From Ashinkailepas kermadecensis (taxonomy: Eukaryota > Arthropoda > Thecostraca > Neolepadidae), in NCBI GenBank assembly GCA_034440615.1, contig JAOTOM010004020.1, forward strand, positions 62,001 to 126,000: a stretch of DNA of 64,000 nucleotides, read 5' to 3'. Below the pieces are notes generated by a model that made no database searches, was not told the DNA's origin, and was given only the letters and a program-made list of their open reading frames with translations. Position numbers and translations under genes: made by a program. Each line of letters begins with the position of its first letter. The stretch's first letter is position 1. Shown piece by piece: positions 23,475 to 36,229 of this stretch.

Positions 23475-23724
23475 AAACCTGGCGGTCTTCAAACACAACA
23501 GGCATTGGGTCTGTTACTGACCCTGCCCCTCCCCCTCCATAAGGTTAGAGCAGCTTGGAGCCGCTTTGAGCAGCTTGCAGTTACTCCGTACAGACAAGCG
23601 CTGGAACACGTCGGCAGCAATTCTGAGCCGAAGTCAGCTGATAGCTCCTGGCTCGACATGGTTACGCACATGCCGCAGGTAATTCAAACCTACGCTGGAT
23701 CATCTTAAGTGGCGTTTTATGGGG

Positions 23725-23985
23725 AGAGTCATTCATTGCAGGTGGAAGTTAATGCTATATTATTTCTGCATTGTATCATGTTATCTGGCATGTTATGGGA
23801 AGAGCCCTACATGGCATGTGCAGGCTAATGTTACATTATTGCTGCATAGTGTCATGTTATATGGCATGTTATGGGGAGAGCCATGCATGGTAGGTGCAAG
23901 TTAATGCTATATTATTATTGCATTGTGTCATGCATATGGCATGTTGTGAGAGGAGCCATTTATTGCACGTGGAAGTTAAAATAGC
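23725..23985 (+). repeat. About 76-bp diverged tandem repeat, three to four copies
   Basis: Units share GGCATGTTATGGGGAGAGCC (23787, 23863 and 23938 in variant forms) and TTAATGCTATATTATT. Moderately diverged, so older than the 143-bp duplication upstream. Confidence 0.85.
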
Positions 23986-24439
23986 ATGCCTTAGTCAACA
24001 TGTAAAAATAAGAACACTATTGCTCACAGAAATCCTTCAAACACACGGCTATTGAAGTTTAGAAAACTCGAGGCACACATACAGCGCTACACAAATGTGG
24101 TCCGACCACCACATCTTGCTACTCCAAGCTGCTCCAAGTTGTTCTCAATTGGAGTAAGCTGGAGTAGATTGGAGCTACTCCAATCTGCTCAGAAAACGCA
24201 CGGGAACACGGCGCAACTATCCCAAGTTGCTCGGAGCAGTTTTGAGCAGGGTCAGGACAGACCCATTGGACTGTCCGCTCTCTTTGAATGGGATGGATTC
24301 TGGGAGCGGGCGATTTGTCCGGAGTGGCGCCATCTCTCCGGCAATTTCAGTGCCATTTCAGTGCCATTTCAGTGCCATTTCACCGGAAAAAACGTATTTC
24401 AAGGAGTCGGGACGGAGATGAACTGAAGCATTCCACAGT
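23986..24439. other. No gene; dispersed TTGGAG/CTCCAA motifs
   Basis: Contains an inverted repeat at 24166-24186 (AGATTGGAG, loop CTA, CTCCAATCT), many CTCCAAG/TTGGAG words, and a triplicated TTTCAGTGCCA at 24345-24380. No coding evidence. Confidence 0.45.
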
Positions 24440-24524
24440 GGAGCCATTTCCAGTCAGAGGGCGCGGCATCTCCATGGAGGATGGGCACATGCCCCCTGTG
24501 CCCCACCCTCTGCATCCGCCCCTG
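24440..24524 (-). mobile_element. Possible hAT-type transposon end
   Basis: On the minus strand the sequence begins CAGGGGCGGATGCAGAGGG, followed by a C/G-rich stretch with the self-complementary GGGCACATGCCC. hAT elements often have CAGGGGCGGA-like terminal repeats with such subterminal G-rich sequence. The other end and an 8-bp target duplication were not found, so this is tentative. Confidence 0.35.
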
Positions 24525-24602
24525 ATCATGTACCGTCAAATTACCATTATAATTACCTGTCGCTGACGATAAGAGAGGTTGCCAGTCAACACCTGCAGCA
24601 TA

Positions 24603-24632
24603 TTCCGTAAGTCCGTAAGTCCGTAAGTCCGA
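24603..24632 (+). repeat. 9-bp repeat GTAAGTCC
   Basis: Three adjacent copies of CCGTAAGTC-like units. Confidence 0.85.
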
Positions 24633-24794
24633 AAAGAGTCCGGTCTATTGGTTATCACCAACATGGCCCTGCCCCTCCCCTGCCATAAGGCAACGTTCTC
24701 TATCTCTCCCCGGGTGTCTGAGTGCTGGGTAATTATGTAGCTGAACCGCTCAGTCATCGCATTTGTTGAAGCTGGACTGCGCCCCGAATACAGG

Positions 24795-25372
24795 TCCCTG
24801 CCGATCTAGCCCCCAGTCAGTCTCTGTCGACCTAACCTGTCCTTGCCGACCTGATCTGTACCTGCCAATCTGACCGGTCCCTGCGGACCTGGTCAGTCCC
24901 TGTCGACCTGACCTATCCCTGCCGACCTGACCTGTCCCTGCTGGCCTGACCGGTATCTTCCGTACTTGCGACCTGACTGGTCCCTTCGCCACCTGTCCTG
25001 GCCTGACCGGTTCCTAGCGACCTGACCGGTCTCTGTCGACCTGACCTATCCCTGCTGACCTGACCGGTCCCTGCCGACCTGACCTGCACTTGCCGACCTG
25101 ACCTGTACTTGCCGATCCGGCCTGTCCTTGCCGATATGACCTGTCTCTGTCAACCTGACCGGTCTGTGCCGGCCTGACCTTTCCCTGCCGACCTTGCCAG
25201 TCCCTGTCGACCTGACCTATCCCCGCCGACCTGACCGATTCCTGCCGACCTGACCTGTGCTTGCCGATCCGACCTGTCCTTGCCGATCTGACCTGTCTCT
25301 GTCAACCTGACGGGACCCTGCCGGCCTGGCCAGTCCCTGTCGACCTGACCGGTCCCTGCCGACACAGTACAC
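24795..25372 (+). repeat. 19-bp minisatellite (CTGTCCCTGCCGACCTGAC)
   Basis: About thirty diverged units alternating CTGACCTGTC and CTGACCGGTC. Older and more mutated than most arrays here. Glycine/arginine-rich minus-strand frames are artefacts. Confidence 0.92.
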
Positions 25373-25809
25373 CAGCCTCCGTCCCTGCCAGAGCACCAGT
25401 GTTGTTGTGTTTGGCCAGCCTGCCACCTGTAGGTGATGTCGGGCGGGCAAGAGCACCAGCAGAGGTGGTCGGCTTCACGCGACCCGCCAATTACGCGGTG
25501 CGCGCGCACGTCCGCACAAAACCGCGCCAAAGTGCCACGGCTAGGGTGTCTGTCCGCCGTGGTCACGTGACAGGCGTTAGTGCTCCGCCTCAGGTGGCGT
25601 CCGCGCCCGGCGCTTACTAATTATGCGGCGGCTGTTCGGATAATTAGTCATCCAGGAATGACTGTATTTATGTTCCAGTCTGGTGGGATGTGGCCAAGAT
25701 AGCGGCCCATGAATAACGCCGCTATGGAGTGTTAATCTGGTCCAGAATTTCAGCGGCTTGGCCGGCGGCTGCGGAGGGGCGGCGGCGGCGGCATCTCTCT
25801 TGGGACTTG
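25373..25809. other. No gene seen; GC-rich
   Basis: GC-rich single-copy DNA with a GGCGGC run near 25770-25790. Confidence 0.35.
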
Positions 25810-26040
25810 GGAGGTGGCCGGTGGGATCGGGTCACTGGGGAGGTGGCCGGTGTGATCGGGTGACTGGGGAGGTGGTCGGTGGGATCGGGTCACTGGGGAG
25901 GTGGGCTGTAAGATAGGGTCACTGGGCAGGTGGCCTATGTGATCGGGTCATTGGAGAGGTGGCCTGTGCGATGGGGTCATTGGGAAGGTGGCTTGTCGGA
26001 TGGGGTCAGTGGGGAGGTGACCCTGTGGGATGGGTCACTA
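25810..26040 (+). repeat. 29-bp minisatellite (GAGGTGGCCGGTGGGATCGG)
   Basis: About eight units with GGGTCACTGG. It becomes irregular towards 26040, and G-rich relics continue to about 26350. Confidence 0.9.
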
Positions 26041-27266
26041 TAGATTGATTGGGGAGGGTCTATGGGGGATCGTCGGCCAGGCTGTCCGTGCGAGGAGGCC
26101 ACGTGGGGTGTCTGCGGGATGGAGTCTGGGGTCACCACGGGGACGTGTTGGACGGACCACCGAGAAAGTGGCCCACAGTGGAGACTACGACACTACGATC
26201 TATGGAGATCATCGGGGGTTGGTTTGTATTGGCCGGGCCCATCTGACAGACACGTAATGGGGGAGTCCATGGGGAGGTGTGCGTCAGAAGGGGCAACCAT
26301 GGCGGGCTAGTGGCACTGGACGTCCTCCAGGGTCGGTGGGCAGGGGAAGTAGCGAGGCGCAGGTACGTATTAGGATTGTGAGGGGACGATGGCTCAGAAT
26401 ACACTGGGTAGGGTTTCAGTGGGGGCCATCATTTTGCCAGTTGGCGACTGCTGCCATCCGAAAATTACACGTCAGTGACATAATGTAAATCGTCAATAGT
26501 GAAAATATAACTGACGCAAAATAAATCGGTGCAGCTTGATGAAATACCTGAGATAAACATCTATTTAAATCATCTTCTGATTGTATTGCTCTATTTTGTC
26601 AGGAACAGTTATATCTTCTAAATAACGCTGGCTGTTTAAATATGTCAAGTCAAAGATGCAACAAGATATCTTCGATTAAACAGGCACATGTGGTGTTGGA
26701 GACCTATATGCTGCATGTGTTGCAGTACTCTGCACTTACCAATTATGCCAACTTGTCTGCTGTGATCAGCTTAAAACTTCGTCCATCTTATGCGCAGTTA
26801 GACAAAACTAGCAATTCCTCACCACAAAGAAAAATCATGCGAGTATGCTGCATGAATTATATGAGCTCATACGTTATGTAGAGCTGGAAATCCCACCCCT
26901 GATTAAAGTTCACAGAAAACACTACTGCAAAGCACACATGGTTGGTGCAAACACATCAATCGATGTTATTATTTGAATAATTAGCTTAGAGCTTGAAGGA
27001 ACTAATAAATGCAATGGTGTTCAAAGCGAGTAATATCTGAACAGCAAATGTCCATATTTCGAGAGGTCTAATAACTAATACAAATTTTTTAGTCAGAAAT
27101 CCGTATTCTGAGGGGAGCAGTAGGGCGATCAGGATGGCTTAATGGCAGTTGGCTATGGTAATTGGTTGGATGGTTGGTTGGATGGTACAATGGTAGATGG
27201 CTATGGACGCAGGTTAAATTTGTTCTCTAGAAATGTCGAAGACTCCAGCATCAGTATTTCCAAGCT
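26041..27266. other. Long gene-free stretch
   Basis: G-rich at first, AT-rich after 26450. No gene, RNA or transposon recognised. A short GGTTGGATGGTT repeat lies at 27159-27190. Confidence 0.4.
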
Positions 27267-27685
27267 CATCAGCCTCCACTCCCGGACCCATCAGCCTCCA
27301 CTCCCAGACACATCAGCCTCCACTCCCAGACACATCAGCCTCCACTCCCAGACACATCAGCCTCCACTCCCGGACCCATCAGCCTCCACTCCCAGACACA
27401 TCAGCCTCCACTCCCAGACACATCAGCCTCCACTCCCAGACCCATCAGCCTCCACTCCCAGACACATCAGCCTCCACTCCCAGACACATCAGCCTCCACT
27501 CCCAGACACATCAGCCTCCACTCCCAGACCCATCAGCCTCCACTCTGAGATCCATCATCCTCCAATCCCAGACTCATGTACCCCAACTCTCAGACATATC
27601 AACCGCCACTCCGAGACCCACCAGCCTCCAATCCGAGACCCACCGTTCTCCACTCAACATCCAGCAGCCTCCACTCTGAGATGCG
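27267..27685 (+). repeat. 22-bp minisatellite (CATCAGCCTCCACTCCCAGACA)
   Basis: Regular from 27267 to about 27560, then degenerate to 27685. Two interchangeable forms end in CAGACA or CGGACC/CAGACC. Three units make 22 codons, giving a proline/histidine/serine-rich artefact frame. Confidence 0.95.
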
Positions 27686-29535
27686 TTAGCCCTACTCGAA
27701 TACTCAGTGCAATCATGTTTGATAGATATTTCGATTTATTTTCCATGTAGCACTTAAAAAAAACAGGGCAAATAAACGACCTAAGCGAATGTAGAATCTA
27801 GATTGCTGCTGGCAGTCAGCAACAAACTTGTGCTTCGCACGCTAACCTGCCAATAACTAGAACAGGTTCACCAACTTTGCAAGAACCGAGTGTGTCGACT
27901 GTATGCATGCTACACATAAACTCACATGGAATGTTGTACTACTTTTTTTCGTTGCAACGCCATGTGCATAATGCTAAGCTTAAGAAAATGTGTACAGCAC
28001 TCATGTCCCTCCACAGAGCAGGTATCAATGATGAGATAGCCATATATACATCAACACATTTTGAGAAATATCAGAAAGATGCATCCCATACCCTGAAATA
28101 GCATCACGAACCAGACATTATGTACCTCAGTGAATTTGTTCCATTTAGTATTCTGAATGTGCTGAAATACTGAGCACTTTTCAAGACCATTTTTCGAAAA
28201 TGGTCTAGTCTACCATTTTCGGGAGGAAAACGTCCTCCGAGTTGGGAGCAATCGGCTTATCGAACACCACGCTCTGGTCAAATTCTGAATAGCCCCTTGG
28301 AATCAGATCGATGTGAGGATGACGGATAGACTAAACCCACTTACCTCTAAAAATTGTATCTGTAATGGATGGAGGTTGCAGAAAACCAGATAACTCCTGA
28401 AACTTCGTCATTGGTGGGGTCATCGCGACATTGGATCCGTCCTGGACTGTGTACCAGAACGTGAAGACGTCGTCAAGCTGAACTTGCATTATGAAAGCAA
28501 CTTTCTAATATGCGTAATTTGTATTTGAAGCTGTTTCCGCCAAGCTACTTGTTAGTTGTACTGGCTACCACTGTCTTGTTCCTTCCCTTGTAGATGATGC
28601 AAACTGATTTTGACAATTGTTTTGCATGATTGAGATGCATCCAAATGAGAGACGTTGGAAGAAGAAAAAGCACTGGACGCTGCTGAATTGATATAATTTG
28701 CCTTTGATCGGTTTTTGTTTACTTTCTTCGCCGTACAGTGGAGATGGTCATCGCTACCTCCCCCACCCCAAAACAAAAACATATATTTCTGAACATTCCA
28801 GTGCAATTGCTTTTTTTCTTTAGAAAATTGGAGTCGATGTGCGGTCATGGAACAGAAGAGCAGGCGAATGCAGACTCTCGCACTCGTGCTTTCATTGTGG
28901 CTTGTGATCTGCCGAACCGGGAGGAGAGGGACATTTATAGCAAGCCTATTGTTTCGTCTTAGAATGAACTTAATACATGCTTTATGAATACATACATAAT
29001 AATAATAATACATGACTGAATTTATGCTACCTGAAACTAACCAATTAATAAGTCCGAATGCTTTTCGCGTCACGATTCAACTGTGTGAAAGCGTGCTGTC
29101 GTCTTGTTTGACTCACTGAAGCGTGCCTAGCACGCTGTTCTACCAATGCAGTCACATTTCTCCTGAGGAATGCACAACTGTTCCGGTTGCTAAAGTCCGA
29201 CGTATCAGAGGGGTCTCCCGCTCAATGCCACGCGACAGCAGGTGTAGCCTGTCATTTACATGCTTACTGGGCTGAGACCACCATAGGTAGTTTCTTCACA
29301 CAACGCCATGGAGTCAATGCTGAGACTCCTGAAGTTCAAGGACCATCGTGATAGCTCTGGGCGTCATGGGGCCATGACCATTGGCACTGAACCGGAAACC
29401 ACGTGGACGCCATTGACAAGATCAGCTTCGTTTCACCGAAGTACCAGAAAAAAGTGAATAGGAGGATACATCGGTTAGGGAGACGACATGGGCGACAGGC
29501 ACGGCACACTGAGACAAATGTGACGCGGTTGGTCC
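27686..29535. other. Long AT-rich gene-free stretch
   Basis: No convincing gene. Contains the perfect palindrome GACCATTTTTCGAAAATGGTC at 28185-28205 (9-bp arms, 3-bp loop) and a short (TAA)n near 28998. A 173-codon minus frame at 28552-29073 has no recognised domain. Confidence 0.4.
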
Positions 29536-30345
29536 GAGCGGCGCTCCAGTGGGCTGGGCCGGCCTATGTCGGCGCCGTATCCAAGCCGTAACCAGGCCGT
29601 AACCAGACAGTCTCGGGCTGTGACTATGTCGTAACCAGGGCAGTAACCACACCGTAACCAGGCAGTACCGGGCTGTAGCCAGGCCGTAACCAGACCATAA
29701 CCAGACCGTAACCGGACAGTGCCGGACCGGCGCTCCAGTGAGCTGGGCCGGCCGACGTCGGCGCCGTAACCAGACCATAACCAGACCGTAACCAGGCCGT
29801 AACCAGGCCGTAACCAGGTCGTAACCAGGCCGTAACCAGACCGTAACCAGACCGTAACCAGGCCGTAACCAGACCATAACCAGGATGTAACCAGACCGTA
29901 ACCAGATGTAACCAGACCGTAACCAGGCCGTAACCAGACCGTAACCAGACCGTAACCGGACAGTGCCGGACCGGCGCTCCAGTGAGCTGGGCCGGCCGAC
30001 GTCGGCGCCGTAACCAGACCGTAACCAGACAGTAACCGGGCCGTAACCAGGCCGTAGCCGAAAAGTACCGGGTCGAACGGCGCTCCAGTGGGCTGGGCCG
30101 GACGACGGTCGATGTAACCAGGCTGTAATCGGATCGTAACCAGGCAGTACCGGGCTGCAGCCCGGCCGTAACCAGACCGTAACCAGAACGTAACCAGGCC
30201 GTAACCAGGTCGTAACCGGGCCGTAACCAGACCGTAACCGGGCCGTAACCAGGCCGTAACCGGGCCGTGCCTAGACCGTAACCGGGCCGTAACCAGACCG
30301 TAACCAGGCCGTAACCGGGTCGTAACCAGACAGTCTCGAGCCGGC
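29536..30345 (+). repeat. 11-bp minisatellite with interspersed about 50-bp module
   Basis: Basic unit CCGTAACCAGA/CCGTAACCAGG. A module containing CGGCGCTCCAGTGAGCTGGG and usually the palindrome GCCGACGTCGGC recurs near 29540, 29728, 29969, 30078 and 30337. The array therefore has two levels, with variable numbers of 11-mers between modules. Confidence 0.93.
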
Positions 30346-30766
30346 GTTCCAGCGGGTCGGCCCGGGCCGACGTCGGCGCCGCAGGCGGACAGTGGCGGCC
30401 GGCGGCGGCAGAGTTATGCTCACGCGCGGCGACAGATAAGGCGGGCCCGACTGTGTGGCCGCGCGTCGGGCGGCGGCCCGTCGACTCGCGGGTGGTCCCG
30501 CCGGCGGCCGACGTCGCTCGGCGCCGCCGACGGGCCGCCAGATATCGTCACTCGACCTCGGCCGAACGACCGGCTCGGTGGTTGTGCAGGCTCGCGAGCG
30601 ACTCGGCTGAGTTGTTCAGGCTCGCGAGCGCCTCGGCTGAGTTGGCAGCGCTGGCCGCGAAGGATCAATTCTGGCCGAAGCGTCCTGAAGCCCAAATAAC
30701 TAGCGAGCGAGTTGGCAGCGCAGCGTACGACACCCAGCAGGTGCCTCCCCGGCCACATAGGTAATG
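30346..30766. other. GC-rich, CpG-dense stretch with short duplication and tail motif
   Basis: Very CpG-rich. Contains a tandem duplication of CAGGCTCGCGAGCG and CTCGGCTGAGTTG (30587-30645) and a tail-like AAGCCCAAATAACTA at 30691. No start site or coding region can be supported. Confidence 0.4.
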
Positions 30767-30790
30767 TCATCCCACCATAGGGTGGGATGA
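30767..30790 (+). repeat. Perfect hairpin TCATCCCACC/GGTGGGATGA
   Basis: Ten-bp arms around loop ATAG. No following T run or associated gene. Confidence 0.85.
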
Positions 30791-31589
30791 TATGACCATG
30801 GGGGACATTAACGTTAGAAGACGTGTTTACAGGTGCGGGAGTACGACGGAGGGGTTGGCCTGTACCCGCAAAACAAGTCAAGTCGTAACAATCAGTGGCA
30901 TGCAGTGATGCGAACTACTTCCTTTATTTGCACTCTTTCCAAGTAATTTTTCAGATTGAATTATTTTTACCTCAATTCGGTATTTGACCATCTATGTATG
31001 TTCCAGTCACTCTACTTTGTATTTAATGGGATTCGTTATGTACTTAACTATATTTTTAGACCATATTTACATGAGTCGGTACATTTTATGGTAGTATTTA
31101 TTGTTTTTGCGCATGGCAACTAGTTCCAAGAGCACTGTCACCCTCGGCACGCGAAGTCAACACATAAAACACCGGTACTCAGTAAATCGGGGAGCGTTAC
31201 AGCTTGCATGTATCAAAATAATGATGCATTTTAATGCATCATGATCAAAGCGCGCACGACGTGGATTTTCGGGGAAAAGTTCATGCCCACTGGCGACTCC
31301 GGGTAGATTATTTTGAGGGGATGTTGACTACTCCAGGAGCGCTGGCGCCGTCGCCATGGATGGCATCCGGTCACGTTCGGCTTGTCACACATGCAGCGGA
31401 TGTATCTGATCGACTGTAATAGTGCACACATTGCATGCATTTTGCATTGCAATTTTGTGTGATGTGTCACGCGAGATATAAGAAGAAAACCAGTGAGCCT
31501 CCGAAGACCTTGACATATTTCCGCCTAACATTTCCGCCCAGCTTTCGTGTCCCTTGAACATGTGTCAGATGAATGGACATGCTGATGTC
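30791..31589. other. No gene seen
   Basis: AT-rich single-copy DNA. Short frames at 31231-31470 and 31234-31419 on opposite strands have no support. Confidence 0.4.
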
Positions 31590-31816
31590 GGACCATGAGC
31601 ATTGGACCACGAGCATTGGACCATGAGCTTGGACCATGAGCATTGGACCTGAGCGACCATGAGCTTGGACCATGGCATTGGACCATGAGCATTGGACCAT
31701 GGCATTGGACCATGGCATTGGACCATGAGCATTGGACCATGGCATTGGACCATGAGCATTGGACCATGAGCATTGGACCACGAGCATTGGACCATGAGCT
31801 TGGACCATGAGCATTG
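31590..31816 (+). repeat. 13/14-bp minisatellite (GGACCATGAGCATT)
   Basis: Unit forms GGACCATGAGCATT (14), GGACCATGGCATT (13) and GGACCATGAGCTT (13) in mixed order. Confidence 0.93.
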
Positions 31817-32299
31817 GAGACTTTAGCCGAAGACGAAATGTCCATCTTCCTATTCTCCAGACACTATGTCCGCCCCTGTTTTTCCTTCGGAATTTGGAAG
31901 GAGTAAAGCACACACATGGAGCACATGTCACGCTTCATGTGTGACGTCAAGACGGGACTTCAGGCTTAGCACGGGACCATACATGTCAATGATGAGGAAC
32001 TCCATTGCACAACACATGCAAGACCGAACGAACGAACCGATGGCTAAGAAGTTGATAGTTCCAGAAGTTCAGAACTTGAAAGCAACTCAGAGCGGTATGA
32101 CCTGCAGCTTCCTGTATATCGACCTGAGTATTTCAAATTGCCAAAAACACTCGTTATTTTTTTCAACGCCTTATAGTCCACGGGGCACAGCTGACCTCTG
32201 AATGATGAAGGTCACTGGCCTTGACTCGCCGGAGCGGTCGGTGTTGATGTATGTTAGTCATTAAAATTGTTCCATGCATTTGCCACCTGATTAAGTAGT
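31817..32299. other. No gene seen
   Basis: Single-copy sequence with one 111-codon plus frame (31866-32201) that is not recognised. Confidence 0.35.
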
Positions 32300-32545
32300 A
32301 CATTAATCAGATCACTTGAAAGGAATTGAACCACATTTTTACATAGTTGCATAGTTATATATAGAACATATAACAATCAAACCTCTTGAAATGAAATGAA
32401 CCACGTTTTTCTGTAGTTATATAGTTGTATATAGAACATCTATTAACCAGATCATTTGAAAGGAAATGAGCCATGTTTTATGTAGTTATCTAGTTGTATA
32501 TAGAATACATATTAACCGAACCACTTGAAGGAAATGAACCATGCT
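32300..32545 (+). repeat. 70-bp AT-rich tandem repeat, about 3.5 copies
   Basis: GAACCACATTTTT-like starts at 32328, 32398, 32468 and 32536, spaced 70, 70 and 68 bp. Units share TAGTTGTATATAGAACAT. Moderate divergence. Confidence 0.92.
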
Positions 32546-32554
32546 TCTATGTAC

Positions 32555-33186
<632 letters not shown>

Positions 33187-33335
33187 GGAGACATCTCGTG
33201 ATCGCTGTCGAGGTTGTCAAGTTTTGACCTGTCCCGGTTTAGCTTATTGGTCCAGGTTCCGTCTCCGGCGGAGACATCTCGTGATCGTTATCGACAAACC
33301 TGTCGTGGTTTAGCTTATTGGTCTGGGTTCCGGCT
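33187..33335 (+). repeat. About 80-bp imperfect tandem duplication
   Basis: GGAGACATCTCGTGATCG occurs at 33187 and 33269, and GGTTTAGCTTATTGGTC at 33235 and 33309. The second copy has a short internal deletion. Confidence 0.85.
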
Positions 33336-34448
33336 CTGGTTTGGAATCGCGGCGTCTTCCTGCCGCGCGGCCTTCGGCTGAACGAGAAAAAAACGAGCGG
33401 AGCGAAATCGGAAGCCGTTTATCGTCGCGCGAGTGAAATCCCGGTTGCGGTGTCTTGTTCAGACATTGGTTGCGTCTCGCCGGGTTTATTTTTAGTCTTT
33501 GCAGAAAAGGTGTGCGAATTCCATCGACATGGCTCACTAGGCACCGGAGTTCCGAATGGTGTCCTCGAGAATACCTGTACAGCTTGTTCGGTAACGGAGA
33601 ACGCATCTTAACCGGCATTTGTCGCGCGCAAGAACGTGAAAGAAGATCGGCTCGGCGTAGCCCGATCTTCACGCTTTTTGGAGCCCTGGCCCGTGCACGT
33701 AGCGTGGCCACCCACCTTCGTAGGCACAGGGAGGCGAGTTGTTGCGACCTCATAGCGGATCCAAGCGAAGAGCGCTTGTGACCTGAACCAAGACCAGCAT
33801 GTTGCAGGTCGTGAGACCTTGCGATTGGTGCCGGATTTTTAAGCTTTCGGTTACTGGTTTGGATCCCAAGTCAGTCTAAGGAAAACTTTTCGCATGGATT
33901 AATAATATTAGCGCTTACTCGCTAGCTGTGTAAAACTGATGACTGATACGTGTTGAAAATGTTCAACACCATGCTTCCCAGTATCTTATGTATCACATTA
34001 TCACACATATGTGAAGGGTCGAATTAACTTGAATGTTGACATAACTTTGGAAACTTACGAAGCAGTGCTTGAGAACACTAAATGTTTATGCGAATTCACG
34101 CCAAAATTCAATTTCAGTGTCCAAATTTACCCTGGTTTTACTCAACTACCGAAAAGGTAATCTGTTGCTGAAGTTGGGTTAATGACCAAGAATGACGTTG
34201 GCAACGTCACCGACATACCGAAACACGTTAACTGATAAGCTGTCCATTAGCCTACCACATACAGCATTGACCGTATGGGGAAACGAGTGAGGTAACTGCC
34301 GACAATTCGCGATTAGGCGAAATCGCGATCTGCCTGGCACATTCCCTCCTGTGACGCTACAGGTCAGCGACCTGGGATGACATCTTCAGCTGCTCATACC
34401 ATGAGGCCAACAAAGTGTGTCAGCTGCAGAATCAGCTGCATCAAGCAG
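33336..34448. other. No gene seen
   Basis: Frames of 97-147 codons overlap on both strands at 33310-33781 with no recognised domain. The rest is AT-rich single-copy DNA. Confidence 0.35.
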
Positions 34449-35752
34449 CCGCACACTGACGTAAGTCACACACTGACGTGAGCCGCACACTGACGTGAGT
34501 CACACACTGACGTGAGTCACACACTGACGTGAGCCGCACACTGATGTGAGTCGCACACTGACGTGAGCCGCACACTGACGTGAGTCACACACTGACGTGA
34601 GTCACACACTGACGTGAGTCACACACTGACGTGAGTCACTCACTGGCGTGCGTCACACACTGACGTGCGTCACACACTGACGTGCGTCACACACTGACGT
34701 GGGTCACACACTGACGTGCGTCACACACTGACGTGGGTCACACACTGACGTGGGTCACACACTGACGTGGGTCACACACTGACGTGGGTCACACACTGAC
34801 GTGGGTCACACACTGACGTGGGTCACACACTGACGTGGGTCACACACTGACGTGGGTCACACACTGACGTGAGTCACACACTGACGTGGGTCACACACTG
34901 ACGTGGGTCACACACTGACGTGGGTCACACACTGACGTGGGTCACTCACTGGCGTGGGTCACACACTGACGTGCGTCACACACTGACGTGGGTCACACAC
35001 TGACGTGGGTCACACACTGACGTGGGTCACACACTGACGTGGGTCACACACTGACGTGGGTCACACCTACGTGGGTCACACACTGACGTGGGTCACACAC
35101 TGACGTGCGTCACACACTGACGTGCGTCACACACTGACGTGGGTCACTCACTGACGTGGGTCACACACTGACGTGCGTCACACACTGACGTGGGTCACAC
35201 ACTGACGTGGGTCACTCACTGACGTGCGTCACTCACTGACATGAGTCACTCACTGGCGTGCGTCACACACTGACGTGCGTCACACACTGACGTGCGTCAC
35301 ACACTGACGTGGGTCACACACTGACGTGCGTCACACACTGACGTGGGTCACTCACTGACGTGCGTCACACACTGACGTGGGTCACACACTGACGTGGGTC
35401 ACACACTGACGTGGGTCACACACTGACGTGGGTCCACTGACGTGGGTCACACACTGACGTGGAGTCACACAGCTGACGTGGGTCACACACTGACGTGAGT
35501 CACACGCTGACGTGGGTCACACACTGACGTGAGTCACACGCTGACGTGCGTCACACACTGACGTGGGTCACACACTGACGTGGGTCACACACTGACGTGG
35601 GTCACACACTGACGTGGGTCACACACTGACGTGGGTCACACACTGACGTGCGTCACACACTGACGTGGGTCACACACTGACGTGCGTCACACACTGACGT
35701 GGGTCACACACTGACGTGAGTCACACACCGGGGTGAACCGCACACTGACATG
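34449..35752 (+). repeat. 17-bp minisatellite (CACTGACGTGGGTCACA)
   Basis: About 76 units. Variation is concentrated at one position: TGACGTGGGTCA, TGACGTGAGTCA and TGACGTGCGTCA. All keep the arms TGAC/GTCA. The GAG variant contains TGAGTCA, the AP-1 consensus. A few units have CTCACTGG changes or deletions. GAG forms cluster at the start and GGG forms in the middle. Too regular and too poor in unique spacers to be CRISPR. Confidence 0.96.
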
Positions 35753-36229
35753 AGCAGCTCGTGACAAAATCCTCAGTGTTTGATAGGGTTGGGTAGGGCG
35801 TTGGGTAAAGTTCGATCACTCCCCCACCCACACACACATACACACACACACCTCGCTGCACGAGAGAGGCTAACAACTTGTTTCTGTTGCAGCGCTTGAA
35901 GATCTAATCCCAAATTCCTAACCGCAATTATAATTGCTCAGGATTTGACCGTGTTTATTTTTTAGTTCTGCAACTCTCGTAGACGTAAAACACGACTTTT
36001 CTATTGAAAGGACAGGTTTTATGGCCGAAGTTAGCCGTGCCCGTTGGGCCAGAACCGGCTTTGGGCGCGTTACGCGCCGAGCGCGGACATTGGACAACAT
36101 GGACTACAAGCTCCCTGGTGCGGCCGGAGTAAATACCCCGGAATGGCATACAATCTGGAGCTTATTTTGACAAATCCACCAAGGAATACAATAGTAAATG
36201 TTACTGCCGCTAATATCGGATTGGTTTCA
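35753..36229. other. No gene; (CA)-rich at 35826-35852
   Basis: Short CA-rich repeat, then single-copy AT-rich DNA. Opposing short frames near 35918-36232 are unsupported. Confidence 0.4.

Noticed and set aside
30767..30790. Transcription terminator hairpin
   Set aside because: No T tract follows, there is no upstream gene, and intrinsic terminators of this type are not expected in eukaryotic DNA.
34449..35752. CRISPR array
   Set aside because: The period is 17 bp with no unique spacers and the context is eukaryotic. Other arrays here (11, 21, 32 bp) fail for the same reason.
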